NCBI RefSeq assembly: GCF_014205295.1
Contig: NZ_JACHNF010000001.1
Location: forward strand, 186,001 to 250,000
Length of the DNA stretch: 64,000 nt
DNA from: Kribbella solani
GTDB taxonomy: Bacteria; Actinomycetota; Actinomycetes; Propionibacteriales; Kribbellaceae
Direction: 5' to 3'
Both the position numbers and the translations under genes were made by a program. Shown one piece after another: positions 51,934 to 60,583 of this stretch; the first letter of the stretch is position 1; each line of letters starts with the position of its first letter. The notes under the pieces are model-generated. The model was not told the origin of the DNA and searched no databases. It saw only the letters and a program-made list of their open reading frames with translations.

Positions 51934-52815
51934 ATGAGCGCTGCTGCCGAGACCCCGCCGCCGAGTCTGGAGGCGCGAATCCACGGTCTGCTGCCGGTGC
52001 TGAGCCCGGCACAGACCCGGATCGCCGCCGAGGTACTGCGCGACCCGGCGGCGGTGGCGGGATCGACGATCGGTCAGCTCGCGGTCCGGTGCGGTACGTC
52101 GCTGCCGAGTGTCACGCGGTTCTGCATCGCGCTCGGGTTGTCCGGGTACGCCGAGCTGCGGCTGACGCTGGCGGCCGAGAGCGGCCGGAACAGTCCGGGC
52201 TGGGTACGGGGGAGCGGTGCCTCGGTGCAGCCGGACGACTCGCTGGACGACATCCTCCAGACGTTGTTGCGGGCCGATTCGCTCGCGTTGGAGGACACGG
52301 TCGCGGCGCTCGACGTACGCGAGCTGAGCCGTGCGGTGCACGCGATCTCCGACGCACGGCGGATCGATCTGTACGCGGTCGCGGGGTCGGCGTCCGTCGC
52401 GGAGGACCTGCGATTGCGGCTGCACCGGATCGGGCGCGGGGCGAGCACCTGGAACGACGTACACACCGCGCTGGCCAGCTCCGTGCTGCTCGGTGCCGGG
52501 GATGTGGCAGTCGGGATCTCGCACAGCGGCGAGACCGTCGAGGTGGTCGAACCGCTGACGCGAGCCGGGCTGCAGGGCGCGACGACTGTTGCCGTCACCA
52601 ACTATCCACGCTCGCCGCTCGCGGAGATCGCTGATGTCGTACTGGTCACCGCGGCGCGGGACATCACGTTCCGTACCGGAGGACTGTCCGGCCGGCACGC
52701 CCAGCTGATCGTGCTCGACGCCCTGTACCTGGGCGTCGCCCAACGCGACTACACCCTCGCCGAACAGTCCTTCAACGCCACCGCCGACGCAGTAGCCCAC
52801 CACCGAACCCGCTAG
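51934..52815 (+). CDS. MurR/RpiR-family regulator with SIS domain
   Basis: 293 residues. The HTH_6 domain (LSPAQTRIAAEVLRDPAAVA, TIGQLAVRCGTSLPSVTRFC) precedes a SIS sugar-phosphate domain (RRIDLYAVAGSASVAEDLRL, DVAVGISHSGETVEVVEPL). Such regulators respond to phosphosugars, often of amino sugars. It is followed 32 bases later by a Tat-exported TIM-barrel protein, which is a likely target. Confidence 0.92.
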   Translation: MSAAAETPPPSLEARIHGLLPVLSPAQTRIAAEVLRDPAAVAGSTIGQLAVRCGTSLPSVTRFCIALGLSGYAELRLTLAAESGRNSPGWVRGSGASVQPDDSLDDILQTLLRADSLALEDTVAALDVRELSRAVHAISDARRIDLYAVAGSASVAEDLRLRLHRIGRGASTWNDVHTALASSVLLGAGDVAVGISHSGETVEVVEPLTRAGLQGATTVAVTNYPRSPLAEIADVVLVTAARDITFRTGGLSGRHAQLIVLDALYLGVAQRDYTLAEQSFNATADAVAHHRTR

Positions 52816-52847
52816 CCCTTCTCTCCACCCGCCCGAAGGAGCAAGCC

Positions 52848-54311
52848 ATGAAAACCCCACACCAGTCCCTCAACCAGGCGGCCTCCGCCCCCGCCTCCGC
52901 CGCCGGCACCGCTGGCCAGGCGGGCGCCGCTCCCGGCGACTCCGGTCGGCCGAGTCGGCGGAGTTTGCTTGTCGGTGCGGGTGCTACCGCACTCACCGGC
53001 GCGACCGCCCTCTCCGCGGCAACTGCCGCGTCTGCCGGTGCGACCTCCGCTGTCTCCGCGGCGCCGGCTGATGTTGTCGTGCCGTCGCCCGATCAGCTGC
53101 CGCTGACTGGTGGACCTGAGTTTCCGGTGGGTTTGTTCTGGCCGCCACACCCCTACGCCAGCACCAAGGAGCGGTTCGCCGAGATCAAGGGTGCCGGGTT
53201 CGACTTCGTCATCTCCGGCAACTACGCCGGCGACGGCAACATCTTCAAGTACCAGCTCGGCCTCGCCCGCGACACCGGCCTGCAACTGCTGATCTCCGAC
53301 GACATCCAGATCCGCAACATGTCCCGCTGGTTCTCGATCTCCGACACCCCCACCGACTTCCTCAGCATCACCCCGGCCGAGGCCCGCGCTCTGTACACCC
53401 GCGCCCGAAACGCCTACGGCCCGTACTCCTCCCTGGCCGGATTCAACCTCTACGACGAACCAGGCGCCGGCTGGTTCACCACTCTCGCGAAAGCGCTGGC
53501 GATCTCCCGCGAACTGGCACCCCAGCTCCTCCCGTACGTCAACCTCCTCCCGTCCGACGACCCGGCGTACTACCGCAACTTCGTCGACACCGTGAAACCG
53601 TCGCTGATCTCGTTCGACCGTTACCCCCTGCTGTCCGCGGGCCGCGAGGACGCGAACTACTTCCACAACTGGGCGATCGTCCGCGACGCCGCGCTCCGTG
53701 GTGACGTACCGGCCTGGGTGTTCATCCAGACCCTTGCCTACAACAACCATCGCGAACCGACCGCGGCCGAGTTGCGCTGGCAGATCAACGTCAGCCTCGC
53801 GTACGGCGCGAAGGGCATCCAGTACTTCACGTACTGGACGCCGGAACCGGCGCGCGGCGAAGGCTTCGGCCCGGCGCTGATCACGGTCGAGGGGCGGCGT
53901 ACGTCGCGGTACTACGCCGCCCAGCAGATCAACAACGGCTGGCTGCACCCGGTCGGGCGCGAGCTGAAACCGCTGGTGTCGGAGAGCGTGGTGCACGCGA
54001 ACGAGACCCCACTGCCGAACGGCGCGGTCGGGTTCACGCCGACCGATCTGGTGCCCGGGATCTCCGGAAGCCCGGTCGTGGTCGGTACGTTCCGCTCCCG
54101 CGACGCGGCCTCGGGGGACCGGTGGTTGCTGGTCGCGAACCGGTCCCACAGCGCGCCGGCGAAGGCGGTCGTCGCGGTCGATCAGCAGAAGGTGGGTTCG
54201 GTCGGCGTGTTCCAGGCTGGGCGGCAGAAGTACCTACCGCAGCGCGTCGGGCCGGTGCGCGTCTCGCTGGCTCCGGGCGCGGCGACGCTGATCAAGCTTG
54301 GGGTGAAGTAG
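52848..54311 (+). CDS. Tat-exported TIM-barrel protein, glycosidase-like
   Basis: 487 residues. The signal is a twin-arginine type after a long n-region (RPSRRSLLVGAGATALTGAT). The mature part reads as a TIM barrel: PVGLFWPPHPYASTKERF, GFDFVISGN, LAGFNLYDEPGAGWF, LISFDRYPLLSAG, GIQYFTYWTPEP. A C-terminal beta domain follows (WLLVANRSHSAPAKAVVAV). A candidate catalytic acid is the Glu in YDEPG. The layout resembles GH39/GH42-like glycosidases but no family is certain. It is probably regulated by the RpiR gene upstream. Its end overlaps the convergent citrate synthase by 20 bases. Confidence 0.8.
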   Translation: MKTPHQSLNQAASAPASAAGTAGQAGAAPGDSGRPSRRSLLVGAGATALTGATALSAATAASAGATSAVSAAPADVVVPSPDQLPLTGGPEFPVGLFWPPHPYASTKERFAEIKGAGFDFVISGNYAGDGNIFKYQLGLARDTGLQLLISDDIQIRNMSRWFSISDTPTDFLSITPAEARALYTRARNAYGPYSSLAGFNLYDEPGAGWFTTLAKALAISRELAPQLLPYVNLLPSDDPAYYRNFVDTVKPSLISFDRYPLLSAGREDANYFHNWAIVRDAALRGDVPAWVFIQTLAYNNHREPTAAELRWQINVSLAYGAKGIQYFTYWTPEPARGEGFGPALITVEGRRTSRYYAAQQINNGWLHPVGRELKPLVSESVVHANETPLPNGAVGFTPTDLVPGISGSPVVVGTFRSRDAASGDRWLLVANRSHSAPAKAVVAVDQQKVGSVGVFQAGRQKYLPQRVGPVRVSLAPGAATLIKLGVK

Positions 54312-55707
54312 GGCCGGTGTAGACGCCGAGCGCCCGGAACCGAAGGGCCGGGGCCGCGTACTCCTCGAGGGCGTGCGCGGTCCAGCCGATCATCCGCGCG
54401 AGCGCGAACAGGGCTTCGCCCGCGTCAGGGCGGAAGTTGTACGCGTGCGTGATCGCGGCGATGGCGAGATCGCTGTTCGGGAAGGACGTTGTCCGGTCGG
54501 CGATCGCGGTCACGGTCTCCATGATCGGGTGGTCGCCGAGCATGCCGAGCAGGACTTCGGCGCGGGGATCGCGCTGCTGGTAGATCTTGTGACCAAAGCC
54601 GGGGATGGGTTCACCGGAGCGGAGCTGGTCCGAGAGTGCCTTCAGCGGGTCCTGCCGGGCTCGCCTCAGGAACTCGTACGCAAGGGTCGGCGCGGCGCCG
54701 TGGTACTGGCCGTCCAGCGCGCCGAGGCCCGCGGAGATCACCGCGTACAGGTTGGCGCGCGCACTCGCGGCCACCCGGGCCGCGATCGTCGACACGGCCA
54801 GCCCATGATCGGCCAGCAAGATGAGCGCCGCATCCAACACCTCCGGCCGCGGCGCATCCAACACCTCCGGCCGCGGCGCATCCAACACCTCCGGCCGCGG
54901 CGCATCCAACACCTCCGGCCGCGGTGCGTCTGCGCTCGCGGCGGTGTTCGGGTGAGTGCCGGCCACGGTGTTGGGGTGGGTGGTTCGGGACGGTGGGTTG
55001 TTGGCCAGTTTGGGCCAGAGCCGGCCGCCCAGCGTCGTATTGATGGCGATCGGGCCGGGGAGCGCCGCGATCAAGTTCCCGATCAGCTGTCCCGCGGCTC
55101 CGGTCACCGAACCCGTCGACAAATCGAACCGCAACGGATCAGCCGCCCCCAGCACAGCCACTCCCACCCGCAACAAATCAGTCAACCGCCCGTCCGCCAC
55201 CACCTCCATCCCACCCCGAGCCAACCCCACCCGCCCGCGATCCCCCCCAAACACCCGCACGCCACCAGCACCGTGCGCCCCCGTGGGAGCGTGCAGTCCG
55301 GGGGCACCCAGCGCCCCCGCGCTAGGCTGGGGTCCCTGCCCCATTGCGCCCGCCCCCTCAGGTGCAGCTTGGTTCGGGGGTTCGCCGGTCCAGAGGAGGT
55401 GGGCGACTTCTTCAACTGTGTTGGTGGTGGCGAGGCGTCGGGCTGGGTGGCCTCGGTAGTAGAGCTCGTCGTCCTGGAGCAGCGTGAGTTGGGACTCGAT
55501 CCGTTCGACGACCCCGGCGTGCTCAACCGATCGACCTGCCAACCGCTCCACCTCGGCCGCCGCGAACAGGCTCCCGCGCCGCCCCCGGGCCCGCACGCTG
55601 GTCAGCATCCCGCGGCTGACATACGCGTACACAGTGGCCGGCTTCACTTGCAGCCGCCGCGCCACCTCCGCGGTGGTCAGGTAATTCTCGTCACCTTCAC
55701 CGGCCAT
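54292..55707 (-). CDS. Citrate synthase-like protein with N-terminal HTH domain
   Basis: 471 residues. Residues 8-55 are an excisionase/MerR-like helix-turn-helix (YLTTAEVARRLQVKPATVYA). The remainder is citrate synthase: DELYYRGHPARRLA, LADHGLAVSTIAARVAAS, GQYHGAAPTLAYEF, GFGHKIYQQRDPRAEVL and MIGWTAHALEEY, retaining both active-site His positions. Two expansions are present: a Gly/Ala/Pro insertion around residues 115-165 and four copies of an eight-residue repeat (APRPEVLD). It is divergent from a second citrate synthase. The HTH suggests DNA binding, possibly at the divergent promoter. Confidence 0.87.
   Translation of the reverse strand: MAGEGDENYLTTAEVARRLQVKPATVYAYVSRGMLTSVRARGRRGSLFAAAEVERLAGRSVEHAGVVERIESQLTLLQDDELYYRGHPARRLATTNTVEEVAHLLWTGEPPNQAAPEGAGAMGQGPQPSAGALGAPGLHAPTGAHGAGGVRVFGGDRGRVGLARGGMEVVADGRLTDLLRVGVAVLGAADPLRFDLSTGSVTGAAGQLIGNLIAALPGPIAINTTLGGRLWPKLANNPPSRTTHPNTVAGTHPNTAASADAPRPEVLDAPRPEVLDAPRPEVLDAPRPEVLDAALILLADHGLAVSTIAARVAASARANLYAVISAGLGALDGQYHGAAPTLAYEFLRRARQDPLKALSDQLRSGEPIPGFGHKIYQQRDPRAEVLLGMLGDHPIMETVTAIADRTTSFPNSDLAIAAITHAYNFRPDAGEALFALARMIGWTAHALEEYAAPALRFRALGVYTGPTSPQA
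54830..54925. repeat. Four perfect tandem 24-base units in the citrate synthase gene
   Basis: GCATCCAACACCTCCGGCCG begins each 24-base unit at 54830, 54854, 54878 and 54902; only the final base of the last unit differs. The array stays in frame and encodes APRPEVLD four times just before the conserved ALILLADHG helix. Confidence 0.95.
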
Positions 55708-55729
55708 CGCACGCTCACCACACCCTTCA

Positions 55730-55771
55730 TATTGACTGGATCAATATTGACAATAGTTGATTGCCTGTCAA
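55730..55771. promoter_or_regulatory. Nested palindromes between the divergent citrate synthases
   Basis: The 74-base, unusually AT-rich spacer holds TATTGA-N5-TCAATA (55730-55746) and TTGACA-N13-TGTCAA (55747-55771). TATTGAC occurs twice as a direct repeat 15 bases apart. TTGACA can also act as a -35 toward the plus-strand gene. It is a strong operator candidate. Confidence 0.7.
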
Positions 55772-55781
55772 CTCTGAATCT

Positions 55782-56969
55782 ATGTCAACCACGATCACTG
55801 TCCCGCCTGGTCTCCGCAACGTCGTCGTCACCGAGACGACCCTCGGCGACGTCCGCGGCGATGAAGGGTTCTACCACTACCGCCAGTACTCGGCGATCGA
55901 GCTCGCCAAGTCGAAGACGCTCGAAGACGTCTGGTACCTGATGTTCGAGGGCCACCTGCCGACCCCCGCCGAACGGGACCGCTTCATCGCCGAACTGGCA
56001 CCGCTGCGAGTACTACCGGCGGAGGTCCGCGCGGTCCTACCCGCCATCGCAACCGCCGGCGCGACCTCCAACCCACTCGCCGGCGCCGAGTCCAACCCGG
56101 TCGCCGGCGCGGCCTTCAACCCGCTTGCTGGGCTGCGTACCGCGCTGTCGTTGCTGGCTGCGGTCCGCGGTCTCCCGCCGTTGTGGGACGCAGACCCGGC
56201 CCGCCGTAAGGCCGACGCCATGCTCGTCTGCGCGGCGACCCCGACCATCCTCGCGGCCCTCTACCGCCTCCGCGAAGGCCAAGAACCGCTGGAGCCGCGC
56301 GCCGACCTCTCCGCCGCCGCGAACTGGCTGTACCTGATCACCGGCGCCGAGCCCAGCGCCGTACACGCGACCGCGATCGAGCACTATCTGGTCTCGACCG
56401 TCGACCACGGCTTCAACGCGTCCACGTTCACCGCCCGGGTGATCGCCTCCACCGGCGCCGATGTCGTCTCGGCGGTCGCGGGCGCGATCGGCGCGTTCTC
56501 GGGTCCGCTGCACGGCGGTGCCCCGGACCGCGCGCTGGCCAGCCTTGACGAGATCGGTACGCCGGACCGGATCGACGCCTGGGTCCGCGCGAAGGTGTCG
56601 GCCGGGGATCGGATCATGGGCTTCGGCCACGCCGTGTACCGCACCGAGGATCCGCGTTCGCTGATGCTGCGTGACCTCGCCCGCGGGATCGGTGGCGAGC
56701 TGGTCGACTTCGCCACCACCGTCGAGCAGCGCATCGTCGACGTACTCGCCGAGCTCAAACCAGGCCGCAACCTGTTCGCGAACGTCGAGTTCTACGCCGG
56801 CGTGGTGATGGAGCTGTGCGGTGTCCCGAGAGCGATGTTCACCCCGACGTTCGCCGTCAGCCGCATCATCGGCTGGTCCGCGAACATCCTCGAACAAGCC
56901 ACCGACCCCAAAATCATCCGCCCGATCGCCACGTACGTCGGCCCACGGCCGCCAGCTCCCATCAGCTGA
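55782..56969 (+). CDS. Citrate/2-methylcitrate synthase family protein
   Basis: 395 residues. Active-site blocks are VDHGFNASTFTARVIAST, SGPLHGGAPDRAL, GFGHAVYRTEDPR and the final NVEFYAGVVMELCGVPR, FTPTFAVSRIIGWSANILEQ. The usual catalytic Asp before FY is Glu and the usual AHI is ANI, a pattern I associate with actinobacterial citrate synthase 2. Three copies of an eight-residue repeat (SNPLAGAE type) lie at residues 96-119. The ATG at 55782 was chosen over a start 21 bases upstream, which would overlap the palindromic promoter. Confidence 0.88.
   Translation: MSTTITVPPGLRNVVVTETTLGDVRGDEGFYHYRQYSAIELAKSKTLEDVWYLMFEGHLPTPAERDRFIAELAPLRVLPAEVRAVLPAIATAGATSNPLAGAESNPVAGAAFNPLAGLRTALSLLAAVRGLPPLWDADPARRKADAMLVCAATPTILAALYRLREGQEPLEPRADLSAAANWLYLITGAEPSAVHATAIEHYLVSTVDHGFNASTFTARVIASTGADVVSAVAGAIGAFSGPLHGGAPDRALASLDEIGTPDRIDAWVRAKVSAGDRIMGFGHAVYRTEDPRSLMLRDLARGIGGELVDFATTVEQRIVDVLAELKPGRNLFANVEFYAGVVMELCGVPRAMFTPTFAVSRIIGWSANILEQATDPKIIRPIATYVGPRPPAPIS
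56067..56138. repeat. Three 24-base tandem units in the second citrate synthase
   Basis: Units 56067-56090, 56091-56114 and 56115-56138 encode SNPLAGAE, SNPVAGAA and FNPLAGLR. They are more diverged than the array in the sister gene and are unrelated to it in sequence. Confidence 0.8.
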
Positions 56970-58404
56970 AGTGGAGGGTGCCGTCGGCTACTGGGGTGTA
57001 GCGGAGGGTGAGGAGGTCTCGGGGGTAGTTCTGGCGGAGGCGCCAGGGGCCTTGGGTGCCTTGGTGGGGGAGGATGGCGGCGGCGCGGCGGATGTAGCCG
57101 GAGGTCAGGTCGACGACCGGGCGGGGTGGGGCGGTGTACTCGGCGGGGTCGATCTCGGGGACGCAGGTCCTGGTGCCGGTGGTGGTGAGGTGGTTGAGGA
57201 TCCGGGTGACGTACTGCGACGTGAGGTCGGAGCGCAACGTCCAGGAGTTGTTGGTGTACCCGATGCACCAGGCGAGGTTCGGTACGCCGCTGAGCATCAT
57301 GCCCTTGTACACAAAGGTGTCGTGCGGCTGGACGGAGCGCCCGTCGACCGTCAGCGCGATGTTGCCGAGCGCAACCATTCGCAGGCCGGTCGCGGTGACG
57401 ACCAGGTCGGCGTCCAGCTCGCGGCCGGACCGTAGTCGCAGGCCGGTCGGGGTGAACCGGTCGATCTCGTCGGTGACCACGGACGCCGACCCGTCGCGCA
57501 GTACCTTGAACAGGTCGGCGTCCGGCACCAGGCAGATCCGCTGGTCCCACGGCTTGTACCGCGGGGTGAAATGCGGATCGACCGGGATCGAATCCGGGAG
57601 CTGCTTCGCCACGGTGCTGTTGAGCAACCACGCCGCATGCGCCGGCCACCTGCGAAACGCGCTGTAGATCGCAGTACTGGCAACAACGTTCTTGCCACGG
57701 ATCACCCGATGTGCAAGCCGCTCCGGCAGCACGGCACGTAGCCGGTCCGACAGAGCATCGCGCGCCGGGCGGGACGCCACGTAGCTGGGTGACCGCTGCA
57801 GCATCGTCACCTGTGCCGCCGCACCAGCCATGGCAGGTACTAGTGTCACGGCGGTTGCTCCGCTGCCGATGACCACCACCCGCTGGCCCGTGTAGTCCAG
57901 ATCGTCAGGCCAGTGCTGCGGATGCACGATCCGCCCGGTGAAGTCGCTCTGCCCTGGGAAGTCGACCACGTACCCCGAGTCGTAGTCGTAATACCCGCTG
58001 CAGACGTACAAGAACGAGCAGGTGTACGAGGCGTTGGCCGTCTCAACTGTCCACATCGCATCAGCGGAGGACCAGGACGCGCTGGCGACCCGCTGGCCGT
58101 ACCGGATGTGCTTGTCGATCCCGTACACCGATGCTGTCTCGTGCAGGTAGTCCAGGATCGCCGGTCCGTCCGCGATCGCCTTCGCCGCCTTCCACGGGTG
58201 GAACGGGAAGCCCAGCGTGAACATGTCCGAGTCGGAGCGCACCCCTGGGTACCGGAACAGGTCCCAGGTACCGCCGAGCGCGTCGCGGCTCTCCAGGATC
58301 GCGTACGTACGCTCCGGGCAGCGCGTCTGCAACCGGTACGCCGCACCGATCCCGGACAGGCCCGCACCGACGATCAGTACGTCGAAATGCTCCACTCCGG
58401 CCAC
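56962..58404 (-). CDS. Flavin-dependent monooxygenase, Baeyer-Villiger type
   Basis: 480 residues. The FAD site is FDVLIVGAGLSGIGAAYRL; the Baeyer-Villiger fingerprint FTGRIVHPQHW is intact; the NADPH site is RVVVIGSGATAVTLVPA. The EthA-like end includes YKPWDQRICLVPDADLF. It should insert oxygen into ketones or oxidise sulfur or nitrogen. The GTG at 58404 is the best start; another GTG is nine bases in. It converges on the citrate synthase, sharing eight bases. Confidence 0.91.
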   Translation of the reverse strand: MAGVEHFDVLIVGAGLSGIGAAYRLQTRCPERTYAILESRDALGGTWDLFRYPGVRSDSDMFTLGFPFHPWKAAKAIADGPAILDYLHETASVYGIDKHIRYGQRVASASWSSADAMWTVETANASYTCSFLYVCSGYYDYDSGYVVDFPGQSDFTGRIVHPQHWPDDLDYTGQRVVVIGSGATAVTLVPAMAGAAAQVTMLQRSPSYVASRPARDALSDRLRAVLPERLAHRVIRGKNVVASTAIYSAFRRWPAHAAWLLNSTVAKQLPDSIPVDPHFTPRYKPWDQRICLVPDADLFKVLRDGSASVVTDEIDRFTPTGLRLRSGRELDADLVVTATGLRMVALGNIALTVDGRSVQPHDTFVYKGMMLSGVPNLAWCIGYTNNSWTLRSDLTSQYVTRILNHLTTTGTRTCVPEIDPAEYTAPPRPVVDLTSGYIRRAAAILPHQGTQGPWRLRQNYPRDLLTLRYTPVADGTLHFS

Positions 58405-58507
58405 GTACTCAACAGTAATGAAGATTGCTCGCCTGTGTTGTCGATTCCGTGTGGCGCCGTTCGTCAGCAAGATGTTCAGAGCAGTACCCAACCGAGGGAG
58501 CGTTGAC

Positions 58508-58879
58508 ATGGCGCAGTACTTGTTCCTGCTGTACGACACGGAAGACTGGTACGACAACCTGACCGCGGAGTCTTTCGAGGCGGCAATGAAGTTGCACGGG
58601 GAGTTCTCGGCGGCGGTGGAGAAGGCCGGCGCGCGAATTCTCGGTGGGGAGGCGCTGGAGCGGACCACCACGGCCAGTACGGTCCGGCAGCGCGAGGGGG
58701 CGGAACCGATGGTCACCGACGGTCCGTTCATCGAGACCAAGGAGGCACTGGGTGGGTACTACGTCATCGACGCCCGTGACCTGGACCAGGCGCTGGAGCT
58801 GGCGAAGCTCTGCCCGTCGGCCAATGTCGAGGTGCGACCGGTGATGGACACCTCATCGGATGCCACGCCGCCGGCCTGA
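58508..58879 (+). CDS. YCII/DGPF-domain protein, second ECF42 partner
   Basis: 123 residues with the DGPF motif intact (VTDGPFIETKEALGGYYVI). The start MAQYLFLLYDTEDW is close to the MAQYLALTY of the copy at 37 kb. GAGGGA lies eight bases before the ATG. The sigma-factor gene begins one base after its stop, so they are co-transcribed, YCII first. Confidence 0.92.
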   Translation: MAQYLFLLYDTEDWYDNLTAESFEAAMKLHGEFSAAVEKAGARILGGEALERTTTASTVRQREGAEPMVTDGPFIETKEALGGYYVIDARDLDQALELAKLCPSANVEVRPVMDTSSDATPPA

Positions 58880-58880
58880 C

Positions 58881-60167
58881 ATGTCCTCCGACCAGCCGGG
58901 TGCGCCCGCGGACAGCTGTCCGCCGGAGCACCCGGCTGCGGCGGTAGAGGTCGCGCGGGTAGTCGAACAGGCGCACCGGGAGAGCTGGTCGACCGTACTG
59001 GCCTCGGTGGTCCGTCTGACCCGTGACCTCGACCTGGCCGAAGACTGTACGCAGGATGCGTTCGTTCAGGCGCTCCGGACCTGGCCGGATGGCATCCCGG
59101 CCAATCCGGGTGGCTGGTTGAGCACAGTGGCCCGACGGGTCGCGCTGGACCGGCTCCGGCGGGAGACGACGCTGCGGCGCAAGCTGCCACTGCTGGTAGA
59201 GGAGTCCGGCGCGGAGGAGGAGCAGCCGACCGACCTGCTCCGACTGGTGTTCACGTGCTGCCACCCGGCCCTCGCACGGGACTCGCAGGTCGCGCTGACC
59301 CTGCGCCTGATCTGTGGGCTGACCACACGGGAGGTGGCCGCGGTTCTGTTGGTCAGTGAGCCAACAGCGGCCGCGCGGATCACCAGAGCCAAGAAGAAGA
59401 TCGCGGCGGCAGGCATCCCGTACCGCATCCCGGCTGACCAGGAGCTGGCGGCACGCCTGGATGCGGTGCTGACCGTCGTGCACCTGGCGTACACGGCTGG
59501 GCACGTCGCGGCCGGTACGGAGCTGACGCGAACCGATCTGACCGGTAGGGCTGTCCAGCTGGCGCGGATGCTGGTGCGGCTGATGCCACGCGAGGCGGAG
59601 CCACAGGCGCTGCTGGGGCTGTTGCTGATGACTGAGGCGCGTGGTGACGCGCGAGTGAGTGCGGACGGCGAGCTGGTTCTGCTGGCTGACCAGGACCGGT
59701 CCCGGTGGGACTCAGCACTGCTCGCGGAAGGCGTGTCGCGGGCCACGCTCGCGCTGGAGCATGGCCAGGGCCGGTTCGCGCTGCAGGCGGCAGTGGCCGG
59801 GCTACACATGACCGCACCGTCCTGGGAGAAGACGAACTGGGTCCAGGTGGTACGGATGTACGACGCGATGCTGATCAGCTGGCCGACTCCGATCGTCGCG
59901 CTGAACCGCGCAGCGGCACACAGTCTCGTACCGGGCGCCGACCTGGTCGCCGTACTCGAAGAACTGGATGCCCTCACCAAAGAGACCGCACTGACCAGCT
60001 ACGCGTACCTACCAGCGACCCGCGCCGACGTACTGACCCGGCTGAGCCGCCACGCGCAGGCGGCCGAGGCGTACGAGCAGGCGATCGCACTGACCGCGAA
60101 CGAGACCGAGCGGCGCTTCCTGAGCAACCGGCTGGCGGAGCTTCAGGCCCGCGGCGCCCAGAGCTGA
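58881..60167 (+). CDS. ECF42-type RNA polymerase sigma factor (second copy)
   Basis: 428 residues. Sigma-2: LTRDLDLAEDCTQDAFVQAL and RRVALDRLRRE. Sigma-4: FTCCHPALARDSQVALTLRL, EVAAVLLVSEPTAAARITRA. The TPR-like C-terminal extension is present (LTGRAVQLARMLVRLMPREA, RADVLTRLSRHAQAAEAYEQ). ATG at 58881 is preferred; one 21 bases upstream overlaps the YCII gene. The 3' end overlaps the convergent MerR gene by 25 bases. No anti-sigma gene is near. Confidence 0.93.
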   Translation: MSSDQPGAPADSCPPEHPAAAVEVARVVEQAHRESWSTVLASVVRLTRDLDLAEDCTQDAFVQALRTWPDGIPANPGGWLSTVARRVALDRLRRETTLRRKLPLLVEESGAEEEQPTDLLRLVFTCCHPALARDSQVALTLRLICGLTTREVAAVLLVSEPTAAARITRAKKKIAAAGIPYRIPADQELAARLDAVLTVVHLAYTAGHVAAGTELTRTDLTGRAVQLARMLVRLMPREAEPQALLGLLLMTEARGDARVSADGELVLLADQDRSRWDSALLAEGVSRATLALEHGQGRFALQAAVAGLHMTAPSWEKTNWVQVVRMYDAMLISWPTPIVALNRAAAHSLVPGADLVAVLEELDALTKETALTSYAYLPATRADVLTRLSRHAQAAEAYEQAIALTANETERRFLSNRLAELQARGAQS

Positions 60168-60559
60168 TCCGCGTCCCCGGCCTCGAGCCGGCCCCGGTAC
60201 ACGTCGATCTTGTGGTCGATCAGCTCCAGGCTCTCCTGAAGCTCTGCTAGCTGCGTGAGCACGTCGGACCGGTGCGACTCGAGCAGCTCCAGCCGGTCCT
60301 TCTCGTTGCCACGCCCGGCCCTCACCAGCTCGGCGTACTGGCGGATGGTCCGGATCGGCATCCCGGTCGCCCGGAACCGCGTACAGATCCGGATCCAGTC
60401 CAGGTCGAGCTGCTGGTACCGGCGGCGGCCGCCCGCGGTCCGGTCGACGGTGGTGACGACGAGCCCGGCGCGTTCGTAGTACCGCAGCGTGTGGACGCTG
60501 ACGCCGGTGCGTTCGGCGGCTTCGGCGATGCTGATCCCGCGATGATTGACTTCGAGCAC
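60143..60559 (-). CDS. MerR-family transcriptional regulator
   Basis: 138 residues. The winged helix is SIAEAAERTGVSVHTLRYYE, followed by GLVVTTVDRTAGGRRRY and a long coiled dimerisation helix (ELVRAGRGNEKDRLELLESH). No metal-binding Cys pair is seen, so it is of the drug- or organic-sensing type. The start is GTG at 60559. It is divergent from an MFS exporter; the exporter's promoter overlaps its first codons. Confidence 0.92.
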   Translation of the reverse strand: MLEVNHRGISIAEAAERTGVSVHTLRYYERAGLVVTTVDRTAGGRRRYQQLDLDWIRICTRFRATGMPIRTIRQYAELVRAGRGNEKDRLELLESHRSDVLTQLAELQESLELIDHKIDVYRGRLEAGDADQLWAPRA

Positions 60560-60576
60560 GCTCTAAATCCTAGCGT
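60546..60576 (+). promoter_or_regulatory. MerR-type promoter with 19-base spacer
   Basis: TTGACT at 60546-60551 and TAGCGT at 60571-60576 are 19 bases apart, the overlong spacing that MerR proteins correct by twisting DNA. Transcription would begin about 60583, at or one base before the MFS ATG (60584), giving a leaderless message. The -35 lies within the first codons of the MerR gene. Confidence 0.6.
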
Positions 60577-60583
60577 TGCCGGT

